Below, one piece after another: positions 8,069-17,222 of a DNA stretch of 43,828 nt (the stretch's first letter is position 1; each line of letters starts with the position of its first letter). The translations under genes were made by a program, and so were the position numbers. Source of the DNA: Culturomica sp. (lineage in GTDB: Bacteria; Bacteroidota; Bacteroidia; Bacteroidales; Marinifilaceae); NCBI GenBank assembly GCA_031262745.1, contig JAISHE010000077.1:1-43828 (forward strand), in the 5' to 3' direction. Under the pieces are notes generated by a model. It was not told where the DNA came from. It did no database searches and saw only the letters and a list, made by a program, of their open reading frames with translations.

Positions 8069-9904
8069 ATGAGAGTATTGGTTTTACTTTTTTTCATGTT
8101 TGCAACTACCTTACTTCCGGCACAGGACGTGAGTTTTAAGGCAGTTGCGCCGAATGTTGTGGAAGTTGGGGAACAGTTTAGGATTTCTTATACCTTAAAT
8201 AAAGAGGGCGAAAATTTGAAAGTACCGACTTTTGAAGGTTTCAACTTACTTATGGGTCCGAGCACAAGTACATCATCTTCTTTTTCAAACGTGAACGGTA
8301 GAGTAACTCAATCACAGTCTTACACTTATACCTATATACTTCAAAGCAATGAGAAAGGTGTGAAAACAATACCTGCTGCAACTATTGAAGTTGACGGTAA
8401 AACTTACACTTCCAACGTATTGAGCATAGAAGTTGTGGCAAGTAGCGGTAACAAAAGTAGCGGTACGACTTCACAAGGAACGGTGCAACCGGAAAAGAAT
8501 GCTGCAATCAGCGATAAAAATCTTTTTGTTCTTATAGACGTGTCTCGTAGTAATCTTTACATAGGTGAAGCAGCAATTGTAACCTTAAAAGTTTACACAA
8601 AGGTTGATTTGGTGAATCTCGGTCAAACAAAATTTCCTTCGTTTAGCGGTTTCTTGGTGGAGGAGGTACCAACTCCTCAACAGATTTCTCTTAATAGGGA
8701 AAATTATAACGGTTCGGTATATAATGTAGGCGTTTTGCGTAAATACCTGCTTTTCCCACAGCATACGGGTGAAATAGTTATCGAACCTTTTGAACTTGAA
8801 TGTGTTGTGAGGCAGCAGTTGAGCCGTTCCCGCAGTTTTTTTGACGATTTCTTCGGCAATTATCAGGATGTTAGAGTGAAAAGAGTCAGCAAACCGGTAA
8901 CCATTAATGTTAACGAGCTACCTATTGCAGGTAAACCGGCAGTTTTTAGCGGCACTGTCGGCAGGATAAATATGACTACCTCAATTTCTGCCGATACGGT
9001 TAATGTAAATGAGGCTATTACCTACAAGGTAACATTTTCCGGTAGTGGCAACATTAAATTAATAGAAACACCTTCAATAAGTTTCCCTCCTGATTTTGAG
9101 AATTACGAACCTAAAATTAACAAAAACATTAAAACGGACGAAAACGGAATGCACGGCAGTGTTACTTACGAATACTTGCTTATACCGAGATATGCAGGTG
9201 ATTACACTATACCCGGACTACGTTTTGCTTATTTCGATACACAAACGAAAACTTACAAAACTCTTAATGGTAATTCCTACTCGGTGAATGTCAGAAAAGT
9301 TGATGGAGTTAGCGAAACTCAAGCGGGTAATACTACCTCCGGAGCTGTTGTGCAATCATTTAAAAAGGAAGATGTTAAATTTCTTGGTGAAGACATACGC
9401 TACATTAAAACAGGTAATTTGCATATTCATGACAAGGGTATAGAGTTTTTTAAGACGTTGACTTATTGGCTTCTTCTTGTTGTGCCTTTATTACTTTTTG
9501 TGGTTGGGAGCATAATAAACCGTCGCCGGATTAAGGCTAACGCTGATTTGATACGGGTTAAAAATAAAGCGGCAACCAAAATGGCGCGCAAACGCATGAA
9601 ACTTGCTGCCGTAGCACTAAAATCCCGTAATTCGGAAATATTTTACGATGAGGTGTTGAAAGCACTTTGGGGTTATGTGAGTTATAAATTGAATGTTGAC
9701 CGTTCGGAACTAAATCGTGATAACATCAGTGAAAAGTTGGACAAGAAGTCTGTTGACGTAGGTTTGATAGATGCTTTTATCGCTTTGCTTGATGAGTGCG
9801 AATTTGCACGTTATGCACCCGGAGGCGACACCGAGCAAAAAATGGATGATACCTATAAAAAAGGTATTGCAATTATAACCAAGTTGGACAGGGCGGTTAA
9901 ATGA
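8069..9904 (+). CDS. batD: BatD, large exported aerotolerance protein
   Basis: 611 aa with a signal peptide (about 1-19, LLPAQ/D), a long beta-rich periplasmic part made of repeated Ig-like modules (NVVEVGEQFRISYTLN; RSNLYIGEAAIVTLKVYT; DTVNVNEAITYKVTFSG), one TM segment (about 461-485, LTYWLLLVVPLLLFVVG) and a cytoplasmic helical tail of ~125 residues. This is the BatD family (oxygen tolerance protein) at its usual length. It starts 3 bp after batC and precedes batE by 7 bp, within one operon. The Ig-like modules suggest protein-protein contacts in the periplasm with BatA and BatB. Confidence 0.95.
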   Translation: MRVLVLLFFMFATTLLPAQDVSFKAVAPNVVEVGEQFRISYTLNKEGENLKVPTFEGFNLLMGPSTSTSSSFSNVNGRVTQSQSYTYTYILQSNEKGVKTIPAATIEVDGKTYTSNVLSIEVVASSGNKSSGTTSQGTVQPEKNAAISDKNLFVLIDVSRSNLYIGEAAIVTLKVYTKVDLVNLGQTKFPSFSGFLVEEVPTPQQISLNRENYNGSVYNVGVLRKYLLFPQHTGEIVIEPFELECVVRQQLSRSRSFFDDFFGNYQDVRVKRVSKPVTINVNELPIAGKPAVFSGTVGRINMTTSISADTVNVNEAITYKVTFSGSGNIKLIETPSISFPPDFENYEPKINKNIKTDENGMHGSVTYEYLLIPRYAGDYTIPGLRFAYFDTQTKTYKTLNGNSYSVNVRKVDGVSETQAGNTTSGAVVQSFKKEDVKFLGEDIRYIKTGNLHIHDKGIEFFKTLTYWLLLVVPLLLFVVGSIINRRRIKANADLIRVKNKAATKMARKRMKLAAVALKSRNSEIFYDEVLKALWGYVSYKLNVDRSELNRDNISEKLDKKSVDVGLIDAFIALLDECEFARYAPGGDTEQKMDDTYKKGIAIITKLDRAVK

Positions 9905-9911
9905 TTTTAGT

Positions 9912-10661
9912 ATGAAGAAGTTATTGATATTTTGTTTGTTAATACCGTTTGTACAGCAAGTTTGTGCAATGGAAGATACTTTGCAAATTCAGGCGGAGAC
10001 CGATTATGTCGCAGGTAATTACAAAGATGCGGTTAAGAATTATGAACTTTTATTGCAAAAAGGCGAATCGGCAGATTTGTATTACAATTTGGGGAATGCC
10101 TATTTCAAATCCGGTGAGAACAGTCGTGCGATTTTAAATTATGAACGAGCCTTATTGCTCAACCCCGGTTTCACCGATGCTCATTATAATCTTAGAATTG
10201 CACAACGTAAGATTGTTGATAAAATAGATGAACTGCCTGAGCTATTTCTGGTTCGCTGGTACAAGTCATTAATTTCGGCTTTTTCTGCCGACCAGTGGGG
10301 GTGGATTTCCATTGGATTTTTCCTTTTGATGCTTATTTCGATAGGATTTTTTATCTATTCATCTAATGTCTTTATGAAAAAAACGGGTTTCACAACCTCA
10401 ATTGTCTCCTTGTTGATATTTGTTTTTACATTAATGTTTGCTTTTAAACAGACTGAACGTTTTGAACAGCGTCGGGAAGCCATCATTATGTCGCCGAGCG
10501 TTACCGTGAAAGGTTCACCGGACGAAAGCGGTACAAGTCTTTTTGTAATCCATGAAGGTTTGAAAGTGAATATAAAGGAGAAACTCGGTCAATGGTACAA
10601 CATACGCTTGCAAGACGGCAACGAAGGTTGGATAAGCATGCAGGATGCGGAGATAATCTAA
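9912..10661 (+). CDS. batE: BatE, TPR and SH3-like aerotolerance protein
   Basis: 249 aa. Signal peptide (about 1-19, VQQVCA/M), TPR units (about 28-100, LYYNLGNAYFKSGENSRAILNYERALLLN), two closely spaced TM segments (about 130-152 and 160-180), and a C-terminal bacterial SH3-like domain (about 188-249: VTVKGSPDESGTSLFVIHEG, WYNIRLQDGNEGWI). This is the BatE architecture. It is the last gene of the Bat operon; 48 bp separate it from dnaX. No terminator hairpin was seen in that gap. Confidence 0.93.
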   Translation: MKKLLIFCLLIPFVQQVCAMEDTLQIQAETDYVAGNYKDAVKNYELLLQKGESADLYYNLGNAYFKSGENSRAILNYERALLLNPGFTDAHYNLRIAQRKIVDKIDELPELFLVRWYKSLISAFSADQWGWISIGFFLLMLISIGFFIYSSNVFMKKTGFTTSIVSLLIFVFTLMFAFKQTERFEQRREAIIMSPSVTVKGSPDESGTSLFVIHEGLKVNIKEKLGQWYNIRLQDGNEGWISMQDAEII

Positions 10662-10671
10662 TTTTTTTATG

Positions 10672-10679
10672 TATCTTTA
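10672..10679 (+). promoter_or_regulatory. Possible -7 element for dnaX
   Basis: TATCTTTA, followed by C, resembles TAnnTTTG with one mismatch and sits 30 bp before the dnaX ATG in the short batE-dnaX gap. The matching -33 would lie inside batE and is not convincing. Confidence 0.35.
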
Positions 10680-10709
10680 CAAACTGAAAAATAAACCTCA
10701 CAGAATTTC

Positions 10710-11825
10710 ATGGATCAAGAGCAATTTGTAGTATCTGCAAGAAAATACCGTCCTGCGAGTTTCGACACTGTGGTAGGTCAATTGTCTATTACATCAACAC
10801 TTAGGAGTGCCATAGTGAATAAACAATTGGCACAGGCTTATTTGTTTTGCGGACCGAGAGGGGTGGGTAAAACTACTTGTGCACGTATCTTTGCCAAAAC
10901 AATCAACTGTATGAATCTGCAACCTAATGCGGAACCTTGTAACGAATGTGAATCATGTAAGGCATTCAACAGTGGTCGTTCTTTGAACATTCATGAATTG
11001 GATGCCGCTTCAAACAATGGTGTTGATGAAATTCGTGATTTGGTTGAGCAAGTTCGGATACTACCTCAAATCGGAAAATACAGCGTTTACATAATAGATG
11101 AAGTTCACATGTTGAGTTCTGCTGCTTTCAATGCGTTTTTGAAGACATTGGAAGAACCGCCCGCGCATGCTGTTTTCATTCTTGCTACCACCGAAAAGCA
11201 TAAAATTATTCCTACAATCCTTTCACGTTGTCAGATTTACGATTTTAATCGTATGAAAGTAGGGGACACGGTGGAACATCTAAAATACATTGCACAAAAA
11301 GAAGGAGTTGCAGCAGAAGAAGAAGCTCTGAATGTGATTGCACAAAAAGCAGACGGGGCGATGCGTGATGCTCTCTCTATTTTTGACCAGATAGTGAGCT
11401 TTAGCGGTAAGGAAGTAACTTATGATAAGGTAATCAAGAATTTAAATGTTTTGGATTACGATTATTATTTTCGCCTTACCGATTTTTTCAACAAAGGACA
11501 AGTTGCAGAAAGTTTACTTTTGTTTAATGAAATCTTAGAAAAAGGTTTCGATGCTTACAATTTGGTTACGGGCTTGGGTAAGCATTTTAGAAACTTGCTG
11601 GTAGCAAAAGATAAAGCAACCGTACAATTGCTTGAAGTGAGTGCATCTATAAAGGAGCGTTACCTACGTCAGGCAGGAGAGTGTGATGTTAACTTTCTTT
11701 ATGAAGCCTTGAAAATAAGTGAACAATGTGAAGTGCAATACAAAATGAGGATGGAAAAAAGGCTTTGCGTTGAGATAGCCTTTATTAAACTCTCTCAAAT
11801 CAACGAACTAAAAAAAAAAGTCTGA
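10710..11825 (+). CDS. dnaX: DNA polymerase III gamma subunit (short DnaX product)
   Basis: 371 aa clamp-loader ATPase. Walker A is GPRGVGKTTCARIFAK, a zinc module has spaced cysteines (INC...CNECESC), Walker B is DEVHML, sensor 1 is SRCQIYDF, and sensor 2 lies in the lid (GAMRDALSIFDQ). These are domains I-II; domain III (oligomerisation) runs to the end. DnaX loads the sliding clamp and bridges polymerase cores. The zero frame ends at UGA (11823-11825) just after an A10 run, so this ORF alone would be a gamma-like truncated form. Bacteroidetes DnaX is normally near 600 aa; the missing tau region follows in the -1 frame (11819-12445). See the slippage site at 11810-11867. Confidence 0.93.
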   Translation: MDQEQFVVSARKYRPASFDTVVGQLSITSTLRSAIVNKQLAQAYLFCGPRGVGKTTCARIFAKTINCMNLQPNAEPCNECESCKAFNSGRSLNIHELDAASNNGVDEIRDLVEQVRILPQIGKYSVYIIDEVHMLSSAAFNAFLKTLEEPPAHAVFILATTEKHKIIPTILSRCQIYDFNRMKVGDTVEHLKYIAQKEGVAAEEEALNVIAQKADGAMRDALSIFDQIVSFSGKEVTYDKVIKNLNVLDYDYYFRLTDFFNKGQVAESLLLFNEILEKGFDAYNLVTGLGKHFRNLLVAKDKATVQLLEVSASIKERYLRQAGECDVNFLYEALKISEQCEVQYKMRMEKRLCVEIAFIKLSQINELKKKV

Positions 11826-11867
11826 CAATACCTGAAAATGTATTGCTTAATATAGAAAACTTCAGAC
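11810..11867 (+). promoter_or_regulatory. Slippery A10 run and hairpin: candidate programmed frameshift in dnaX
   Basis: Ten A residues (11810-11819) are read as CTA AAA AAA AAA and followed directly by GTC TGA. Six nucleotides after the run starts a perfect 6-bp hairpin, CAATAC (11826-11831) with GTATTG (11840-11845) over 8 nt. Outside it, GTCTGA (11820-11825) can pair with TCAGAC (11862-11867). Slippery run, short spacer and stem-loop are the parts of a -1 frameshift signal; a run this long can also cause RNA polymerase slippage, as known for Thermus dnaX. Either route (one base re-read, or one A added) leads into the open downstream frame. A sequencing error in the run is the main alternative. 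Confidence 0.72.
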
Positions 11868-12445
11868 GTCCCAAGACATCATCCAAATCAGTTCAACAAC
11901 AACCGGTAGGAGAAAAAGTTGCACAACCAAAGGTGCAAAAAACAGTAGTATCGGAATCCACACACCGTCCGACTTCATCTTTTCGTTTGAAAGAAGCATT
12001 TGCAGCAACTGTTTCGGAAGTGCAACAGTCAAAGCATACTACGGAAGTAATTTCTGCAATCAATTTGGAAGCAAAAGATAGTTTCGATATTACAAAATTG
12101 CAGAAAGCCTTACATTCTTATATTTCCGACAATCATTTGGATATGACTACATCAACGGCTATTGTTGCGCATTCACCTAAAATATTTGCCGAAGATATTA
12201 CAATCGAAGTGGATAATCAAATGCAATTCGACAGATTAGAGACAATAAAAACAGATCTTAGAAATTACCTTGTGAAAACATTAAACAATGGTGCCATAGT
12301 ATGCAATATAAAAATGTTTGAAAATCAAGCAGGTGTAAAGGAAGACAAAAAACCTTTCACTTCTCAAGAAAAATGGGAGCACCTTTTAAAACAAAATCCC
12401 TTAGTTGCGGATATGAAAAATATGTTCGGATTGGAATTTGAATAA
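11819..12445 (+). CDS. dnaX: DnaX tau-specific C-terminal region (-1 frame)
   Basis: About 208 codons in the -1 frame relative to the gamma ORF, entered at AGT (11819) after the A10 run. There is no ATG near its beginning (only a TTG at 11843), so it is not a plausible free-standing gene. It contains a polar, low-complexity linker (RPKTSSKSVQQQPVGEKVAQPK) and then a folded part (about 60-208) with FDITKLQKALHSYISDNHLD and a terminal KWEHLLKQNPLVADMKNMFGLEFE. That end fits the polymerase-binding end of tau in Bacteroidetes. Joined to the first 370 codons the product is ~578 aa, the usual DnaX length. The next gene follows closely. Confidence 0.85.
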   Translation, partial: SLTIPENVLLNIENFRRPKTSSKSVQQQPVGEKVAQPKVQKTVVSESTHRPTSSFRLKEAFAATVSEVQQSKHTTEVISAINLEAKDSFDITKLQKALHSYISDNHLDMTTSTAIVAHSPKIFAEDITIEVDNQMQFDRLETIKTDLRNYLVKTLNNGAIVCNIKMFENQAGVKEDKKPFTSQEKWEHLLKQNPLVADMKNMFGLEFE

Positions 12446-12464
12446 TTTTATTTACCTTAGCTCG

Positions 12465-13211
12465 ATGAGATTGAGAGTTTTACTGATTACTATATTGGCA
12501 TTTATTACGATTTCCTTTGCATCTGCACAGAAGGTGTTAAATAATAGCAGCATTCTTAATTATCAACGTGGTGATCATAATTTATTACACTTCGGTTTCA
12601 CGCTTGGAGTTAATTATATGGATTATAAATCTTATCTATCCGGTTTAAATGATTGGCGTGTTGAAGGCGGTAAAATGAACATGGGTTTTCTCGTTGGGAT
12701 AGTTTCGGAACTCAGAATTACAGATGATTTGGCTTTGCGTTGCTTGCCGGGTCTTGAATTTTCTACGCGTAGATTGGTCTACACTCAAACCCCTATAAAT
12801 GAAGACAGTGAATTTTTATCAACAACAATTGTCGACGAATCGAATAATGACCACGTTTATATAACTGTGCCTTTGATGTTTAAGTATAAGGCTAAACGTA
12901 TTAATAATTATAGACCCTTTATAACACTTGGTCCCTGTGTGAAATATGATTTTCAAAACCATAAGAAAATAGAACCCGATAATGCGGTTTTTTTGCGTAC
13001 AAAACCTTGGGATTACTATCTTGAAATGGGAATAGGTTCGGATTTTTATTTACCTTATTTTAAACTTGGTATTGAACTTAGACTTTCTCTTGGTTTACGG
13101 GATATTTTAATACATGAATATGATATTCAAAATCCGGGTTTTGAAGGTTACACAGATGCCTTGAAAAAGTTGAAGACCAGAATGTTTACCCTTGCTTTCC
13201 ATTTTGAATAA
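12465..13211 (+). CDS. porT: PorT-family outer-membrane beta-barrel protein (type IX secretion)
   Basis: About 248 aa. The ATG at 12465 gives a good signal peptide (MRLRVLLITILAFITISFASA/Q); the frame extends a little upstream only through a TTG. The mature part has PorT-type features: HFGFTLGVNYMDYK, MGFLVGIVSELRITDDLALRCLPGLEF, a VYITVPLMFKYKAKR strand followed by NNYRPFITLGPC, and DYYLEMGIGSDFYLPYFKLGIELRLS. PorT/SprT is an outer-membrane component required for the type IX secretion system of Bacteroidetes. Gene context (after dnaX, overlapping the FAD dehydrogenase start by one base) is not diagnostic. The alternative is a generic outer-membrane beta-barrel protein. Confidence 0.8.
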   Translation: MRLRVLLITILAFITISFASAQKVLNNSSILNYQRGDHNLLHFGFTLGVNYMDYKSYLSGLNDWRVEGGKMNMGFLVGIVSELRITDDLALRCLPGLEFSTRRLVYTQTPINEDSEFLSTTIVDESNNDHVYITVPLMFKYKAKRINNYRPFITLGPCVKYDFQNHKKIEPDNAVFLRTKPWDYYLEMGIGSDFYLPYFKLGIELRLSLGLRDILIHEYDIQNPGFEGYTDALKKLKTRMFTLAFHFE

Positions 13212-14755
13212 TGTATAGAGAAGTTCAGATAAGAATTTCACCGGAAGCAGCTCTTTCGCAGGAAGAAATAAAAAAGGCAGTTAGTCGTCAGTCAGGCATT
13301 TCAAACGAAAGAATTGTGCGTTTTAATGTGGTTAAGCGTTCTGTTGATGCTCGCCGTAAACCTGTTTTGATAAATCTTTGTGTAGGTGTTCATGTAGATG
13401 AGATAGAAGAAAAGGAAGCTGCGTTTCTACCGTCTTATCGGGATGTGAGCAGCAAAGAAAAAGTGATTATCGTGGGTGCGGGACCGGCGGGACTTTTTGC
13501 AGCTTTGCGCTTGATAGAAAGAGGTTTTTGTCCGGTGGTGTTTGAAAGAGGTAAGACGGTTGATGAGCGTAAGACTGATTTAAAAAAGATGTATGTTTCG
13601 GGGATTGTTGATCCTGATTCTAATTTTGGTTTCGGTGAAGGTGGTGCCGGAACTTTTTCCGATGGTAAACTTTTCAGTCGTTCCAAGAAGCGGGGTAATA
13701 CTCAAAGGATCCTTGAAATATTGGTTTATCATGGAGCCGACAAGTCTATATTGGTGGATGCTCATCCTCATATCGGTACCGATAAACTTGGTAATGTGAT
13801 AATTAATATCAGGAAAACGATAGAACGTTATGGAGGTGTCGTACATTTTGGTCATCGTGTTACCGATTTGCTTGTGAAAGATGGTCGTGTTGAGGGAGTT
13901 ATTGCCGGAGATAAGGAATTTCTTAGCCGTAATGTTGTACTTGCCACCGGTCATTCCGCACGTGATATTTATAATCTACTTCATAATAAAGGTATAACAC
14001 TTGAGCAAAAAGAATTTGCCGTAGGATTGCGTTTAGAACATTTGCAACATGATATAGATTGTATTCAGTACCACAGTCGTCAGGGCAGAGGTGATTATTT
14101 ACCGGCGGCTGAGTATAATTTTGTTGCTAACGTGGACGGAAGAGGCGTTTATACTTTCTGTATGTGTCCGGGGGGAGTTGTTGTACCGGCAGCAACGGCA
14201 CCGGAACAGCAGGTGGTTAACGGAATGTCGTCGTCAACTCGTAACAGTATATGGGCAAATTCGGCTATAGTTACCACAATTGGAAGTCCGGAATTGGAAA
14301 AATTGAATTTGCATGGCATATTCGGAGGTATGAAATTTCAAGAGATGTTGGAAAAAAGTGCGTACAGTTGTTCAGGAGGTAATTTATTTGCCCCTGCGCA
14401 GGCGGTTGTAGACTTTTTAAAAGGTAAAACAAGTCAAAGATTACCGATTACTTCCTACAAACCCGGTGTAGTTGAGACCAATTTCTCCGAATGGTTACCG
14501 GATTTTTTATATAATCGTTTGAAAACCGGTATTCGTATGTTTGATTTTAAGGCTAAGGGATTTGTAAATGAAAATGCGATATTACTTGGTGTAGAAACAC
14601 GTACCTCTTCACCTGTTCGTATCCCTCGTTCGGCTGTAACTCGCATGAATACACAGCTTAAAGGACTATTCCCATGTGGGGAAGGTGCAGGTTATGCCGG
14701 TGGAATTATGTCTGCCGCAATGGATGGAGAAAGTTGTGCGGAAATTATTTTTTAG
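13211..14755 (+). CDS. FAD-dependent dehydrogenase (COG2509-type)
   Basis: 514 aa. Unlike simple flavoproteins, it has an ~85-residue N-terminal domain (MYREVQIRISPEAALSQEE...VDARRKPVLINL) before the dinucleotide-binding motif VIIVGAGPAGLFAALRL (about residues 85-101) with the acidic ribose-binding residue in VVFERGK. Further family marks are FGFGEGGAGTFSDGKL and the C-terminal FPCGEGAGYAGGIMSAAMDG, which closes the FAD site. This is the uncharacterised FAD-dependent dehydrogenase family of COG2509, with unknown physiological substrate. The start ATG overlaps the porT stop by one base (TAATG), implying coupling. Cytoplasmic. Confidence 0.9.
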   Translation: MYREVQIRISPEAALSQEEIKKAVSRQSGISNERIVRFNVVKRSVDARRKPVLINLCVGVHVDEIEEKEAAFLPSYRDVSSKEKVIIVGAGPAGLFAALRLIERGFCPVVFERGKTVDERKTDLKKMYVSGIVDPDSNFGFGEGGAGTFSDGKLFSRSKKRGNTQRILEILVYHGADKSILVDAHPHIGTDKLGNVIINIRKTIERYGGVVHFGHRVTDLLVKDGRVEGVIAGDKEFLSRNVVLATGHSARDIYNLLHNKGITLEQKEFAVGLRLEHLQHDIDCIQYHSRQGRGDYLPAAEYNFVANVDGRGVYTFCMCPGGVVVPAATAPEQQVVNGMSSSTRNSIWANSAIVTTIGSPELEKLNLHGIFGGMKFQEMLEKSAYSCSGGNLFAPAQAVVDFLKGKTSQRLPITSYKPGVVETNFSEWLPDFLYNRLKTGIRMFDFKAKGFVNENAILLGVETRTSSPVRIPRSAVTRMNTQLKGLFPCGEGAGYAGGIMSAAMDGESCAEIIF

Positions 14756-14784
14756 AGAATAAAAGTTATTTTTTTTCGGAAAAC

Positions 14785-14815
14785 TTTGATAAAGTAAATA
14801 AAATCCATACATTTG
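14785..14815 (+). promoter_or_regulatory. Bacteroidetes-type promoter for the HU gene
   Basis: TTTG at 14785-14788, 19 bp, then TACATTTG at 14808-14815, an exact match to TTTG-N19-TAnnTTTG. Transcription would start around 14821, leaving a ~48-nt leader before the HU ATG at 14869. Confidence 0.8.
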
Positions 14816-14868
14816 CAATCAAACTAATTTTAAAGTCAATTTAATAACCAACTCTAAAACTTTTTATT

Positions 14869-15138
14869 ATGAATAAAACAGAATTAATAGATGCTATGGC
14901 AGCTAAAGCAGGTTTAACAAAGGCTGATACCAAAAAATCTTTGGACGCTTTTATTGGTGTTGTAGGTGAAGCTTTGAAAGCAGGAGAAAGAATATCATTA
15001 GTGGGTTTTGGTTCATTCTCTGTTAGCATGAGAGGTGAAAGAATCGGAAGAAATCCGCAAACCGGTAAAACTATCACTATTCCCGAAAGGAAAGTAGTTA
15101 AATTCAAAGCCGGTTCCGAATTGGCAGAAATGGTTTAA
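14869..15138 (+). CDS. HU-family DNA-binding protein
   Basis: 89 aa, the standard length for HU. It starts [23 protein letters not shown] and carries the HU beta-arm signature [22 protein letters not shown] followed by [17 protein letters not shown] proteins dimerise and bend DNA with the beta-arms, shaping the nucleoid. The gene stands alone between a consensus promoter (14785-14815) and an intrinsic terminator (15162-15199), fitting a strongly expressed single gene. Whether it is the only HU of this organism cannot be told. Confidence 0.97.
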   Translation: MNKTELIDAMAAKAGLTKADTKKSLDAFIGVVGEALKAGERISLVGFGSFSVSMRGERIGRNPQTGKTITIPERKVVKFKAGSELAEMV

Positions 15139-15161
15139 TTTTAATTTTACTGCCTAAAAAA

Positions 15162-15199
15162 ATGAGGGGCTATATCTTTATGGGATAGCCTCTCATTTT
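15162..15199 (+). terminator. Intrinsic terminator after HU
   Basis: ATGAGGGGCTAT (15162-15173) pairs with ATAGCCTCTCAT (15185-15196) with a single G.T pair over an 11-nt loop, followed by TTTT. It begins 24 bp after the HU stop codon. Confidence 0.85.
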
Positions 15200-15320
15200 A
15201 TTATTAAAGCTTGTTGTATTAAGCTAATAGTTTATCTGATTTATTTACTTATCGAACATCATTAGACTTACTGTTTAAACAGCTTGATCTCTAAAATATT
15301 TTGTGCTTAAATGTATAAAA

Positions 15321-17222
15321 ATGGAATACACCGTAGAGCAATTTGATGATATAAAGATACTTCGTTATGAAGTTCCTGCCTTTACACAACTTGATTTGCA
15401 GCAGAAATTATTTGTTTATTACCTTAGTTGTGCGGCTTTGGCAGGTAGGGATATTCTTTGGGATCAGAATAATCGTTATAATTTGCGTATTAGAAAATTG
15501 TTGGAAAAGATTATAAAATCTTATAAAGGAGATATAACGTCAACCGACTTTGAGGCATTTTTACTTTATGCGAAGAAAGTTTTCTTTGCAAACGGTATTC
15601 ACCACCATTATTCTATGGATAAATTCGTTCCGCATTTTTCAAAAGATTACTTTATTTCGATTGCAAATTCTGTGGGAATAACTCCCGAAGAAGATTTGTT
15701 GAAAGTGATTTTTGACACTAACTATATGTCTAAGCGAGTTGTGCTTGATGCGGGTGTGGATTTGATAGAATCTTCCGCAAACAATTATTATTTTGGAGTT
15801 ACTCAAAAAGAAGTCGAAGATTTTTATTCTGATAAAACCAAAGGTGTTGTTCATCCGGAAATGTGGGGATTGAATTCAACTTTGATTAAAAGAAACGGTG
15901 CTATTGCTGAGGATGTGTGGAAAGTCGACGGTAAATACGGTGCGGCTATAAAAGAAATTATAGATTATCTTGAAAAGGCGAAGGAGTATGCTTGTAACGA
16001 AACTCAGAAAACGGTAATAGAATTGCTTATAAAATTTTATGTTACCGGAGATCTTAAAACTTTCGATGAATATTCCATTAAATGGGTGGGTGAAACGGAA
16101 GCTCAGATTGATTTTATAAACGGTTTTATAGAAGTTTACGGTGATCCTTTAGCATATAAAGGTAGTTGGGAATCGGTTGTGCAAATAGTTGATAAGGAAG
16201 CCGGTAAGCGCACATCTATATTTGCTGATAATGCCTTGTGGTTTGAACGTAATGCTCCTATTGATGATAGGTTCAAGAAAGATGAAATTTCGGGAATAGT
16301 TGCGAGAGTTATGCAGGTGGCAATGTTAGGAGGAGATTGTTATCCTGCCACTCCGATAGGTATAAATCTTCCTAATTCCGAGTGGATACGTGAAGAATAC
16401 GGCAGTAAGTCGGTTACATTGGATAATATAACTTATTCATACGAACAGGCTTCTCAGAATAGCGGGGTTTTGGATGAATTTGCTTATACGGAAGAAGAAA
16501 AAACGTTGGCAAGACGTTATGGATATACTTCCGGAAATGTTCACACCGATTTGCATGAATGTTTAGGACACGGGTCGGGAAAGATGCTTGCAGGAGTAAC
16601 AACGGAATCACTGAAAAGTTATTATTCTACGATTGAAGAAGCAAGAGCCGATTTATTTGCTCTTTACTATATTATGGATAAGAAATTGCAGGAATTGGGA
16701 ATAGTTGAAAATGATGATGTGGCTAAGTGTGAATATAATAGTTATATACGTGGCGGATTGCTGACTCAACTCACTCGCATTAAATTAGGTTGCAATGTTG
16801 AGGAGTCGCACATGCGTAATAGGCAAATGATAGCTTCTTGGGTTTATGAAAAAGGTAGAGCCGAAAATGTAATTGAAAAAATATTTGAAAACGGTAAAAC
16901 ATATTTTGTTGTTCGTGATTATCAACGTTTGCGGGAACTCTTCGGAAATTTATTGTCGGAAGTGCAACGTATAAAATCGGAAGGGGATTATCAAGCGGCG
17001 AAAGATTTGATTGAGAATTATGGAGTTAAGGTCGATTATTCGCTACATCAAGAAGTGTTGCAACGTTATGACAAGTTGAATGTAGCACCATATTCCGGTT
17101 TCCTGAATCCTAATTATGAACTTATAATGAAGGATGATAAAATTGAGGATGTTAAGATTAGTTATCCTTCAAGTTTCTTAGAACAAATGCTTGCTTACGG
17201 CGATAACTACGGCTTGTTGTGA
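15321..17222 (+). CDS. Dipeptidyl-peptidase III (M49 metallopeptidase)
   Basis: About 633 aa from the ATG at 15321 (a GTG at 15303 is in frame but less likely). The zinc motif of peptidase family M49, HECLGH (about residues 412-417), is followed by the third-ligand motif EEARAD (about 439-444). This is the special HEXXGH arrangement of DPP III, which removes dipeptides from the N-terminus of short peptides. Other family features are WFERNAPIDDRFKK and GDCYPATPIGINLPN. No signal peptide is visible, so it is probably cytoplasmic, whereas some relatives carry a lipoprotein signal. Its stop overlaps the GTG start of the next gene (GTGA). A role in using short peptides imported from protein-rich food is inferred. 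Confidence 0.92.
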   Translation: MEYTVEQFDDIKILRYEVPAFTQLDLQQKLFVYYLSCAALAGRDILWDQNNRYNLRIRKLLEKIIKSYKGDITSTDFEAFLLYAKKVFFANGIHHHYSMDKFVPHFSKDYFISIANSVGITPEEDLLKVIFDTNYMSKRVVLDAGVDLIESSANNYYFGVTQKEVEDFYSDKTKGVVHPEMWGLNSTLIKRNGAIAEDVWKVDGKYGAAIKEIIDYLEKAKEYACNETQKTVIELLIKFYVTGDLKTFDEYSIKWVGETEAQIDFINGFIEVYGDPLAYKGSWESVVQIVDKEAGKRTSIFADNALWFERNAPIDDRFKKDEISGIVARVMQVAMLGGDCYPATPIGINLPNSEWIREEYGSKSVTLDNITYSYEQASQNSGVLDEFAYTEEEKTLARRYGYTSGNVHTDLHECLGHGSGKMLAGVTTESLKSYYSTIEEARADLFALYYIMDKKLQELGIVENDDVAKCEYNSYIRGGLLTQLTRIKLGCNVEESHMRNRQMIASWVYEKGRAENVIEKIFENGKTYFVVRDYQRLRELFGNLLSEVQRIKSEGDYQAAKDLIENYGVKVDYSLHQEVLQRYDKLNVAPYSGFLNPNYELIMKDDKIEDVKISYPSSFLEQMLAYGDNYGLL

